A stretch of DNA of 5,566 nucleotides from assembly GCA_021847855.1 (NCBI GenBank), contig JAJZOT010000132.1:1-5566 (forward strand), in the 5' to 3' direction. Below the pieces are notes generated by a model. The model was given only the letters and a program-made list of their open reading frames with translations, had not been told where the DNA came from and made no database searches. Shown piece by piece: positions 1 to 5,566 of the stretch; the first letter of the stretch is position 1, and every line of letters begins with the position of its first letter. The stretch is from Thermoplasmata archaeon. GTDB lineage: Archaea > Thermoplasmatota > Thermoplasmata > Thermoplasmatales > Thermoplasmataceae. Both the position numbers and the translations under genes were made by a program.

Positions 1-2073
1 GCCGGGATGATGAGTGAGGAACTTGCCGGAAAACAGCTAATGCTGGATTTTGATGAGCAGGAACAGGCAAGAGGAATCACAATAAATGCTGCGACTGCAT
101 CCATGGTGCATGGTTTTGGCGAAAATGAATACCTGATTAATCTTATCGATACTCCCGGCCATGTGGACTTTGGTGGAGATGTTACCAGAGCCATGAGGGC
201 CGTAGATGGGGCCATTATTGTGGTTGATGCAGTTGAGGGTGTAATGCCACAGACTGAGACTGTCATAAGGCAGGCATTGAGGGAAAGAGTGAAACCTGTC
301 CTCTTTATAAATAAGGTTGACAGACTCATAAACGAGCTCAAACTCAACGGGGATGAAATGCAGAAAAGATTCCTGAAGATCATAACTGATGTGAACCGGC
401 TTCTGGGCAAATATGCCCCCCCTGAATTCAGGGAATCCTGGCAGGTGAATGTTCAGGATGGGAGGGTTGCCTTTGGATCTGCATATCACAACTGGGCCAT
501 TTCTGTCCCTGCAATGGCAGCATACAAAGTTACCTTCAAAGATATAGTGGATATGGTCAGGGAAGGAAAACAGAAAGAACTGGCCAAGAAAGCCCAGCTT
601 CACAAGATCATACTCGATATGGTTATCAAGCATCTTCCCAACCCAAAGGAAGCACAGAAATACAGGATACCCCAGATATGGAGGGGAGATATAGAATCCC
701 CAATTGGTAAAGCCATGTCAAACTGTTCATATGATGGACCGGTCAGCATGATGATTACAAAGATCATCGTGGATCCACATGCCGGAGAAATAGCAGTGGG
801 AAGGGTTTTTAGCGGAGTTCTCAGAAAGGGAAGCGAATTGTATGTTTCCCTGGCTGGAAATACGAAATATAAGGTACAGTTGCTGTCAATGATGGTGGGG
901 CCGGATCGAATATCTGTAGATGAAATGGCTGCTGGAAACATAGCTGCAGTTGTGGGACTTAAGGCCGCGATTGCCGGTTCAACAGTTTCATCTCTTCCAG
1001 ATATGGACCCATTCGAACCTATGCAACATTACACTGATCCTGTTGTGACACTTGCAATAGAAGCAAAGCACACCTCAGATCTTCCAAAGCTCATAGATGT
1101 TCTAAGAAGTGTGTCCAAAGCAGACCCATCCATTCAGATTGATATAAACCAGGAAACAGGAGAACACCTTATTTCCGGTATGGGGGAACTGCATCTAGAG
1201 GTGACGCTTTACAGGATCAAGAATGATTACAAGGTGGAAGTTCAGACCTCGGAACCGCTGGTGGTGTATAGAGAGACAGTGGAGAGGAAGGGTGGACCAT
1301 TCGAGGGAAAATCTCCAAACAAACATAACAGGTTCTACTTCGAGGTTGAACCACTTGATGACAGTGTGTTGCAGCTCATAAAGGAAGGAAAGATTGTTCA
1401 GGGTTCCAAATTCAAGGATAAAAAGGCATTACTGGAACTCCTTTCCACAACCACCCTCACAAGGGAGGAAGCAAGGGGTCTTGAAGTGGTGGATGGAAAC
1501 AACATAATGGTTGACGTAACAAAAGGTATCCAGTATCTGGACGAAACCATGGAACTTCTCATTGAGGCATTTGGTGAGGTAATGCGCAGGGGTCCGCTGG
1601 CAAATGAAAGAGTAAGCGGACTGAAAGTCAGGCTTGTTGATGCAAAACTTCACGAAGACAGTATACACAGAGGTCCGGCACAGGTTATACCCGCTGGAAG
1701 AAACTCAATATACGGTGCTATGTGCCAGGGTAAGAGGATACTGATGGAGCCTATACAGAAAGTTTACATCAACGCACCTCAGGAAGTTCTCGGTTCGGTT
1801 ACAAACGAAATACAGCAGAGAAGGGGAGTTGTTGAAGAGATGAACCAGGAAGGAGAGGACGTTGTCGTAATAGCAAATGTTCCTGTTGCCGGTATGTTCG
1901 GATTTGCATCTGCAATAAGGGGTGCGACCGGTGGAAAGGTTCTGTGGAGTTCTGAAAACAGTGGATACCAGAAGGTTCCAACTGAGTTGCAGAAGGACAT
2001 AGTGGCGAAGATCAGGGAAAGGAAAGGACTCAAGGCTGAACCATACGACGAGGCTTATTACGCAGGCCTCTGA
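1..2073 (+). CDS. fusA: Archaeal translation elongation factor 2 (aEF-2), 5'-truncated by the window edge
   Basis: This is the ribosomal translocase: a cytosolic GTPase that moves tRNA and mRNA after peptide bond formation. The frame is open from base 1 (Ala-Gly-Met-Met), so the first in-window ATG at 7 is internal. About 45 residues with the GKT P-loop are missing; family length is about 730. Counting from that ATG, visible parts are the switch I segment RGITINAA (22-29), G3 DTPGH (48-52, bases 148-162), G4 NKVD (102-105, bases 310-321), domain II starting near SYDGPVSMMI (about 240), domain III with GMGELHLEV, domain IV, and domain V from about residue 578. The motif DSIHRGPAQ carries the histidine (codon 1666-1668) that archaea and eukaryotes convert to diphthamide, so this is EF-2 and not bacterial EF-G. 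The reading frame is intact to TGA at 2071-2073. The next gene follows after 14 bases on the same strand. Confidence 0.97.
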   Translation, partial: AGMMSEELAGKQLMLDFDEQEQARGITINAATASMVHGFGENEYLINLIDTPGHVDFGGDVTRAMRAVDGAIIVVDAVEGVMPQTETVIRQALRERVKPVLFINKVDRLINELKLNGDEMQKRFLKIITDVNRLLGKYAPPEFRESWQVNVQDGRVAFGSAYHNWAISVPAMAAYKVTFKDIVDMVREGKQKELAKKAQLHKIILDMVIKHLPNPKEAQKYRIPQIWRGDIESPIGKAMSNCSYDGPVSMMITKIIVDPHAGEIAVGRVFSGVLRKGSELYVSLAGNTKYKVQLLSMMVGPDRISVDEMAAGNIAAVVGLKAAIAGSTVSSLPDMDPFEPMQHYTDPVVTLAIEAKHTSDLPKLIDVLRSVSKADPSIQIDINQETGEHLISGMGELHLEVTLYRIKNDYKVEVQTSEPLVVYRETVERKGGPFEGKSPNKHNRFYFEVEPLDDSVLQLIKEGKIVQGSKFKDKKALLELLSTTTLTREEARGLEVVDGNNIMVDVTKGIQYLDETMELLIEAFGEVMRRGPLANERVSGLKVRLVDAKLHEDSIHRGPAQVIPAGRNSIYGAMCQGKRILMEPIQKVYINAPQEVLGSVTNEIQQRRGVVEEMNQEGEDVVVIANVPVAGMFGFASAIRGATGGKVLWSSENSGYQKVPTELQKDIVAKIRERKGLKAEPYDEAYYAGL

Positions 2074-2087
2074 TCCTTTATTTCAAT

Positions 2088-3107
2088 ATGAAAGCCATAT
2101 GTTACAGATGTGGAAAGAGCAGGAAAGGCATAGAAAACATATGCACATACTGCGGTTCTTTTTTTACTCTGAAACCAGACTTTAAATTCAGGACAAATTT
2201 GAAGGAAAATTACCCATATATTTCAGATTTAATTGGGCTGGGTGAAGTTGAGACACCCATATTGGATCTTGAAGAATTTTCCCTAAAACTTGACTATTTT
2301 TCTCCCACATTTTCCTACAAAGACAGGGGATCGAGAATGCTTGTTTCGTATCTTCGGGAGACACTCCTGCACAGAGGGATCAATAAAATTAATGAAGATT
2401 CATCCGGGAACGCTGGGTCTTCCATGGCTGCATATGGAAGAAAGGGTGGTTTCAGTGTAAATATATATGTACCTGAAAAGACGATGCAGTCCAAGGTAAA
2501 CCAGATTAAAAGCTACGGTGCCAGCATAATTATGGTAAGGGGAAGCAGAGAAGATGTTCAGGAAAGGGCACAGAAAGCGGATGGTTTTTATGCCAGTCAT
2601 GTGCTGAATCCGGAATTTCGGGATGGCATCAGAACTCTCGCATACGAGATATTCCTTCAATCCAGAATAATGCCGGAAAGGATCTTCGTGCCTGTATCTG
2701 CGGGAACTCTCCTCATGGGACTGATTTCAGGAATGGAACACCTGGTGGATTCAGGCGAGATTGCCCGGGTACCGGAAATAGTGGCAGTGCAGGCCGATGC
2801 AGTTTCACCACTTTATTGTGCAGTGGAAGGTATTCAGTTCAATGATAAATCAGGAAAAGTTTCCATTGCAGATGCCCTTGTATCAAAGAAACCGCTACTT
2901 CTGGATCCCATGACCGCTGCTGTTAAAAAATATGGAAGATGTGTTGTTGTAAACGATGATGAGATAATAGGTGCCAGAAGAGACCTCGCCCTTTCTGGTG
3001 TATATGCAGAATTCAGTTCAGCTACTGTCCTGGCTGCTTTCAGGAAGATGGGAAACACCAAAAGAAGTTTGCTTGTGGTTACCGGGAACGGCCTCAAGAC
3101 ACCGTAA
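2088..3107 (+). CDS. PLP-dependent threonine-synthase-like protein with N-terminal zinc ribbon
   Basis: This 339-residue fold-type II PLP enzyme is closest in pattern to threonine synthase (O-phosphohomoserine to threonine). It starts with a Cys4 zinc ribbon, C5-x2-C8-x10-C19-x2-C22, common in archaeal threonine synthases. SYKDRG (76-81) holds the PLP lysine, K78. EDSSGNAGS (103-111) is the substrate/cofactor asparagine loop. VPVSAGT (201-207) stands where the PLP phosphate loop is expected, GVYAEFSSA (304-312) matches the usual GVFxEPxSA, and TGNGLK (332-337) matches TGHGLKD. Odd points: the glycine-rich phosphate loop is replaced by SAGT, PTGSFKDRG reads PTFSYKDRG, and the chain ends two residues after GLK, where relatives of about 400 residues continue. 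It could therefore be a paralogue with another substrate. No Shine-Dalgarno precedes ATG 2088. TTATTA near 2055-2060 sits about 30 bases upstream and might be a TATA box for a leaderless message; otherwise it is cotranscribed with EF-2. Confidence 0.85.
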   Translation: MKAICYRCGKSRKGIENICTYCGSFFTLKPDFKFRTNLKENYPYISDLIGLGEVETPILDLEEFSLKLDYFSPTFSYKDRGSRMLVSYLRETLLHRGINKINEDSSGNAGSSMAAYGRKGGFSVNIYVPEKTMQSKVNQIKSYGASIIMVRGSREDVQERAQKADGFYASHVLNPEFRDGIRTLAYEIFLQSRIMPERIFVPVSAGTLLMGLISGMEHLVDSGEIARVPEIVAVQADAVSPLYCAVEGIQFNDKSGKVSIADALVSKKPLLLDPMTAAVKKYGRCVVVNDDEIIGARRDLALSGVYAEFSSATVLAAFRKMGNTKRSLLVVTGNGLKTP

Positions 3108-3109
3108 AA

Positions 3110-3568
3110 TTATTCATCCACAACTTCAGGTATCTTTTTCTCTTCAATCTTTTCGCCATTGACAATAAGGGAATACCTGAGATCTGCTCCACCATTCTTT
3201 ACAATTATTGAAACACTGCAGTACTTTGTTAGAGAAAGATTTATGGCCCTTTTTATTTTTGCTGGATCTATTCTCCCGTTTATAATGTATGTTATATTGA
3301 CAAATTTAAGGGTCTTTGGATGTTCTTCTCTTCTTTCTCCGTAGACAGTAACATCGTAGCTTTCGATGTTCAACCTCATTTTTTTAAGGATGGAAACAAC
3401 GTCATCGCTTGAGCACGTGCCCATTGAAAGTAGTAGCATTTCAGTGGGAGAGAAATGGTTTTCCTTTCCTGATATGGAATTTTTAAACAGAACTGTATCC
3501 TTATTTTCGGATGTTGTCTGAAAACCCTCATCCTCGTTCAGCTTAAATGAAACTTCCAAAGGATACAC
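3110..3568 (-). CDS. OsmC/Ohr-family thiol peroxidase
   Basis: This 152-residue cytosolic protein belongs to the OsmC family, whose members reduce organic hydroperoxides or related oxidised substrates with a pair of cysteines. The first catalytic-type cysteine is C52 in SPTEMLLLSMGTCSSDDV (40-57), the family's signature helix. The second is C117 in LTKYCSVS. HPKTLKFVNITYIINGRID (83-101) is the usual strand after the helix, and the length is normal. The start is GTG at 3566-3568, which retains the first beta strands; no ATG lies upstream in frame before a stop. The frame is the same as that of the upstream DUF1641 gene, with that gene's TGA (3575-3577) only two codons before the GTG. No good Shine-Dalgarno is visible (AGGAAAAAG is too distant), so translation probably depends on reinitiation by ribosomes finishing the upstream gene. 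It is third in the operon and converges on the threonine-synthase-like gene. The physiological substrate cannot be read from sequence. Confidence 0.88.
   Translation of the reverse strand: MYPLEVSFKLNEDEGFQTTSENKDTVLFKNSISGKENHFSPTEMLLLSMGTCSSDDVVSILKKMRLNIESYDVTVYGERREEHPKTLKFVNITYIINGRIDPAKIKRAINLSLTKYCSVSIIVKNGGADLRYSLIVNGEKIEEKKIPEVVDE
3134..3152 (+). terminator. Possible T-rich archaeal terminator of the plus-strand unit
   Basis: A pyrimidine-rich tract with T-runs (TTTTT near 3134-3138 and TTTT near 3150) begins about 27 bases after the stop of the threonine-synthase-like gene, inside the 3' end of the opposing OsmC gene. Archaeal polymerases often stop at such T-runs without a hairpin, and none is visible. 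With only two bases between the converging stop codons, any termination has to occur inside the neighbour. Confidence 0.25.
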
Positions 3569-3574
3569 ACTTCT

Positions 3575-4081
3575 TCAATCTTTTTCCTGGTCCTGAACGG
3601 TTCTTAAGGCCTTTCCCAGTGCTTTAAGGGCGTTCGTAACCGCAGTTAACCCGGAGGATATCTCAGGATCCTTCATCATGGCAAGCAATTTGAATATGGA
3701 GAACGTCTCCGGATTTTTTGCTCCAGTAACCATGGCCTCCATTATGCTGTCAGTGTTGAACATAACTGCTTTAAGAGCATCTCCAGATTTGTCACTGGAA
3801 AGGGCATGAAGGAGACCAGACAAAACGTTAATTGATTTGATCAGACCTACTGTAAACTCCTTAGATGTGAATAGATTCAGTATATATTCTATATCTGCCG
3901 GCATATAATCAGCTGTCATGTTCTCTACAGTGTCAATGAGTCCAGCATCCGAAACTTTCTTCATGAGTCCCACAAGTTTCATTAGGGAATCCCTGTTCTG
4001 CAACAGTCCTTCTATCATGGGCTCTATATCGTCTTCATCTTGATTTCCATCCAGCTCAACAGCTTTTATTTTATCTACCAT
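3575..4081 (-). CDS. DUF1641 family protein, probable partner of the upstream flavoprotein
   Basis: A small, acidic, helix-rich soluble protein with no cysteines, signal peptide or membrane segment. The C-terminal part, FKLLAMMKDPEISSGLTAVT followed by NALKALGKAL, matches the DUF1641 signature (a DPE/DPD turn, then a helix ending LKxLGKxL). The N-terminal half is predicted to be a bundle of amphipathic helices after a charged DEDD stretch. DUF1641 proteins have no firmly known reaction. They are typically encoded beside FAD/NAD oxidoreductases of the SQR type and, in Bacillus, beside formate dehydrogenase-like genes, which suggests an accessory role in redox enzyme assembly or electron transfer (inference). 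I chose ATG 4079-4081 (168 residues) because GAGGTG at 4088-4093 lies six bases upstream. A GTG at 4088-4090 would add three residues (171) but falls inside that ribosome-binding site. The gene starts 10 bases after the flavoprotein stop and ends 6 bases before OsmC. Confidence 0.85.
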   Translation of the reverse strand: MVDKIKAVELDGNQDEDDIEPMIEGLLQNRDSLMKLVGLMKKVSDAGLIDTVENMTADYMPADIEYILNLFTSKEFTVGLIKSINVLSGLLHALSSDKSGDALKAVMFNTDSIMEAMVTGAKNPETFSIFKLLAMMKDPEISSGLTAVTNALKALGKALRTVQDQEKD

Positions 4082-4087
4082 TTCATC

Positions 4088-4093
4088 CACCTC
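4088..4093 (-). promoter_or_regulatory. Shine-Dalgarno site of the DUF1641 gene, overlapping the upstream stop codon
   Basis: Minus-strand GAGGTG matches the archaeal anti-Shine-Dalgarno sequence (AUCACCUCC) and lies six bases before ATG 4079-4081. It overlaps the TGA stop of the flavoprotein gene (4092-4094), which implies translational coupling. It decides the start: the competing GTG (4088-4090) is part of the site itself. Confidence 0.7.
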
Positions 4094-5234
4094 ACAAAAC
4101 TCCCCTGATCAGACTTGAGAAATAAGTATCAGAAGAAGTGTATTTCAGTAGAAAATCAGATTTGCTCGGTATTGTTGGATCAGGAACCCTGTCGTAAGAA
4201 CAATGAACAGTAAATGCCGTATCCATGCCTGTCAGGGTAGTAACTGACAATTTTCCGTCATAATCTGTTTCGAATAGGCCGCCAACAACCTCATGCGCAA
4301 TCTTAGACGCAAGATATGTAGCCTGATAATGGGCCCCCGATCCGGTCTTTACGATTGGCAGGTTGGCAGTGTCCCCTATTGCAAAAATATCGTCGAATTT
4401 ACCATAGTTAAGTTTCTTCTTGTCTACATCAATATACCCAAAACTTCCAGCCATTCCGGATTCCTCAATAAACTTCTGTCCACGGTGTGGAGGTGGCATC
4501 ACCAGGAGAGAATACTTCATTGAATCACCCTTTTCCGATAATATTTCCCTGTTCTTTGCGTTTATTGATTTTGGATTGAAACCGGTTGTGTATTCAATAT
4601 TGCATTTCTCAAACATCTCCTCGGCAGACCTGGAAATTGCTTTAACCGATGAGATGTTCTGTTCTGGTGTTGCAAATGTTATAGACAACTTGTCCCTTAT
4701 GCCTCTCTCATCAAGGTAACCGTTCAAAAGAAGTGCAAATTCAATCAGCGACGGAGCGTATTGAACAGGTCCTTCCGGTTGAGCTATTAGTATATTACCC
4801 GAGGAGGTAGAGTCCAGCGCAAGTTTGAGTTCCATGGATCTGTTCAGATCAAAGAAATGTTTCGCCTCACCCTCATAACCTGGCATTTCCTCCGGAGCAA
4901 ACCTGTTTCCGGTTGCCACTACGAGATAATCATAAACATAAGTCTTTCCAGATTTCAGGAGGACAACCCTGTCTTCATAATTGATCCTGTAGACTTCATC
5001 GCTGAGGTAATCTATACCTCCATTGAGGAGAAATTTTGAAGTCTTGAGGCTCTCCCTGTAATTTTTAAGGCCGAAAGATACAAACAGTCCATCTGCCTTG
5101 TAGAAATGTCTCTGGGAGTTACCTATAAGAGTTATCTCAATCTCATCTGGAACGGTAACTTTCCTGATCTTATTTGCCAGAGTGATGCCTGCACTTCCAT
5201 CTCCTAGTATTACAACCCTTTTAGCCAATACCAT
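4092..5234 (-). CDS. FAD-dependent pyridine nucleotide-disulfide/SQR-like oxidoreductase
   Basis: A 380-residue flavoprotein of the two-dinucleotide-binding-fold superfamily that includes sulfide:quinone reductase (SQR), flavocytochrome c sulfide dehydrogenase and NDH-2. VVILGDGSAG (7-16) followed by a helix is the FAD ADP-binding loop. DYLVVATG (102-109) is the second conserved segment, and DDIFAIGDTANLP (281-293) contacts the flavin. VKTGSGAHYQATYLASKIA (295-313) is the following helix region. The segment QYAPSLIEFALLLNGYLDERG and the C-terminal FLLKY...YFSSLIRG resemble SQR, whose C-terminus is an amphipathic membrane anchor. Only two cysteines exist (C211, C345); the position where SQR has a redox cysteine before GAP-like residues reads PVQYAP. 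Sulfide oxidation is therefore uncertain, and a quinone or NAD(P)H reaction is equally possible. ATG 5232-5234 is supported by AGGTGAT at 5238-5244. It is the first gene of the operon with DUF1641 and OsmC. Confidence 0.88.
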   Translation of the reverse strand: MVLAKRVVILGDGSAGITLANKIRKVTVPDEIEITLIGNSQRHFYKADGLFVSFGLKNYRESLKTSKFLLNGGIDYLSDEVYRINYEDRVVLLKSGKTYVYDYLVVATGNRFAPEEMPGYEGEAKHFFDLNRSMELKLALDSTSSGNILIAQPEGPVQYAPSLIEFALLLNGYLDERGIRDKLSITFATPEQNISSVKAISRSAEEMFEKCNIEYTTGFNPKSINAKNREILSEKGDSMKYSLLVMPPPHRGQKFIEESGMAGSFGYIDVDKKKLNYGKFDDIFAIGDTANLPIVKTGSGAHYQATYLASKIAHEVVGGLFETDYDGKLSVTTLTGMDTAFTVHCSYDRVPDPTIPSKSDFLLKYTSSDTYFSSLIRGVL

Positions 5235-5237
5235 CTG

Positions 5238-5244
5238 ATCACCT
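5238..5244 (-). promoter_or_regulatory. Shine-Dalgarno site of the flavoprotein gene
   Basis: Minus-strand AGGTGAT is a seven-base match to the expected archaeal 16S rRNA 3' end and is followed by CAG and ATG 5232-5234. A second identical AGGTGAT lies at 5255-5261 directly before another ATG (5252-5254), which opens only a 14-codon frame overlapping the gene start. The nearer copy fixes the flavoprotein start. Confidence 0.75.
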
Positions 5245-5302
5245 TGAAATTCATATCACCTATTCGCAAATTTCCCTCATCTTTCGAATTTTGACGTAAG
5301 AT

Positions 5303-5491
5303 TCACATTTGCTGTTCAGTTGAAAGGTAATCTGTTGAGTCTTTATAGTTTTTTTCCACAATTTCACATTTGCGTGCAGGATTCCCCATTTCCCAGCAGA
5401 GAAAATGAAAGTGGTTTCTCTTTATTATGCCATGTAAAGCGTGGTCTCTCCGCTGGTGGAAATAAGAGATATTGTCGAGTGGAATATTGCA
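5303..5491 (-). pseudogene. Open frame resembling a DDE transposase C-terminal remnant
   Basis: On the minus strand a frame stays open for 62 codons between TGA at 5492-5494 and TGA at 5303-5305. It has no good upstream start; the only plausible ATG (5387-5389) would leave 28 residues. The translation contains YFHQRRDHALHG (bases 5429-5464), which resembles the YNxxRPHxALxG stretch near the end of IS3/IS481-type (rve) transposases, followed by basic and aromatic residues. The usual TP after that motif is absent. This may be a decayed insertion-sequence fragment beside a second element, or a chance open frame; I have no strong evidence for either. The proposed operon promoter lies within it. 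The opposing plus-strand frame (5320-5532) shows no family features. Confidence 0.25.
5341..5348 (-). promoter_or_regulatory. Probable TATA box for the flavoprotein-DUF1641-OsmC operon
   Basis: On the minus strand CTATAAAG is preceded by an A-rich purine tract (GGAAAAAAA), fitting an archaeal TATA box with an upstream BRE. Transcription would begin roughly 25 bases further on, near 5317, giving a leader of about 80 bases that contains both AGGTGAT copies. The leader length agrees with use of a Shine-Dalgarno site rather than leaderless translation. This is a pattern match only; the same bases read TTTATAG on the plus strand. Confidence 0.45.
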
Positions 5492-5528
5492 TCATTCCAT
5501 ACTGCCTACGCGAGGATAACGTAGAGAG

Positions 5529-5566
5529 GTGACATCCTCCCACGTCTGAAGAACGTGGGCTTCCCG
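5529..5566 (-). mobile_element. Right end of an IS200/IS605-type element (partial, runs off the window)
   Basis: The edge of the window carries a perfect 7-bp hairpin, CCCACGT (5539-5545) and ACGTGGG (5553-5559), with a 7-base loop. On the minus strand it is preceded by GAAG and followed by AGGATGTCAC. Hairpins of this style, GAAGCCCACG...CGTGGGAGGATGTCAC, are familiar at the right ends of archaeal IS200/IS605 elements, just after tnpB. There the subterminal hairpin is recognised by the TnpA tyrosine transposase as single-stranded DNA. The likely element boundary is the TCAC at 5529-5532 (minus strand), so the body, probably a minus-strand tnpB with or without tnpA, should lie to the right of the window. 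The family and the direction are inferred from the hairpin alone. An isolated end or a non-autonomous derivative is also possible. Confidence 0.65.

Larger units (their letters stand above)
5235..5528. other. Intergenic region between the operon and the insertion-sequence end
   Basis: About 294 bases without a confident gene. It holds, from the operon outward, two AGGTGAT copies, an 11-base direct repeat TTCACATTTGC (5302-5312 and 5363-5373), a CTATAAAG promoter candidate, the transposase-like open frame, and a weak inverted repeat CTACG/CGTAG (5506-5510 and 5520-5524). I see no tRNA, CRISPR repeat or riboswitch. Confidence 0.6.

Noticed and set aside
7..12. ATG ATG at 7-12 as the EF-2 start
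   Set aside because: The frame is open to base 1, and Ala-Gly-Met-Met-Ser-Glu-Glu is internal in archaeal EF-2, just after the P-loop region.
37..633. 198-codon open frame on the minus strand opposite EF-2
   Set aside because: It is antisense to the highly conserved G domain of EF-2, has no recognisable domain and is a by-product of the coding strand's codon bias.
2925..2930. A-run (T-run on the minus strand) as terminator for the minus-strand operon
   Set aside because: It lies about 180 bases inside the opposing gene and encodes Lys-Lys in an ordinary context; one homopolymer is not enough support.
3575..3577. TGA between DUF1641 and OsmC as a selenocysteine codon or sequencing frameshift
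   Set aside because: Both flanking proteins are complete, with normal family ends and starts. Selenocysteine is not expected in Thermoplasmatales, and no SECIS-like hairpin is visible.
4088..4090. GTG as the DUF1641 start codon
   Set aside because: The GTG is part of the GAGGTG Shine-Dalgarno site; the ATG at 4079-4081 has proper six-base spacing.
4420..4719. 99-codon plus-strand frame opposite the flavoprotein
   Set aside because: It is antisense to a clearly conserved FAD enzyme and has no family features.
5320..5532. 70-codon plus-strand frame with several cysteines near the IS end
   Set aside because: It has no clear ribosome-binding site or CxxC pairs, its composition looks like random translation, and it ends inside the IS end. 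It also competes with the minus-strand promoter region.

Overview
The window looks like chromosomal DNA of a thermoacidophilic archaeon of the order Thermoplasmatales or a close relative. It has an archaeal EF-2, Shine-Dalgarno motifs of the AGGTGAT/GAGGTG type, heavy use of AGG, AGA and ATA codons, and an archaeal-looking TATA element. I infer the order from these features and cannot name a species.

Layout: (1) Bases 1-2073 (+) hold translation elongation factor 2, missing about 45 N-terminal residues (including the P-loop) because the window starts inside the gene. (2) Bases 2088-3107 (+) hold a compact PLP-dependent threonine-synthase-like enzyme with an N-terminal Cys4 zinc ribbon. (3) Converging on it with a 2-base gap is a three-gene minus-strand operon, read from right to left: an FAD-dependent oxidoreductase related to sulfide:quinone reductase (4092-5234), a DUF1641 protein (3575-4081) and an OsmC/Ohr-type thiol peroxidase (3110-3568). 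(4) Bases 5235-5528 are a 294-base region with no confident gene. It carries the likely operon promoter and an open frame that faintly resembles the C-terminus of a DDE transposase. (5) From about 5529 to the window edge is what looks like the hairpin right end of an IS200/IS605-type element, whose body (probably tnpB on the minus strand) would lie outside the window.

The plus-strand half is housekeeping: translation plus amino-acid or PLP chemistry. The minus-strand operon is the most interesting part. A flavin oxidoreductase of the SQR fold, the small helical DUF1641 partner often found beside such enzymes, and a two-cysteine thiol peroxidase are packed with 6-10 base spacers, suggesting one redox or sulfur-handling module. 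The flavoprotein lacks the cysteine set of classical SQR and the threonine-synthase-like enzyme has altered cofactor loops, so substrate assignments for both should stay open.
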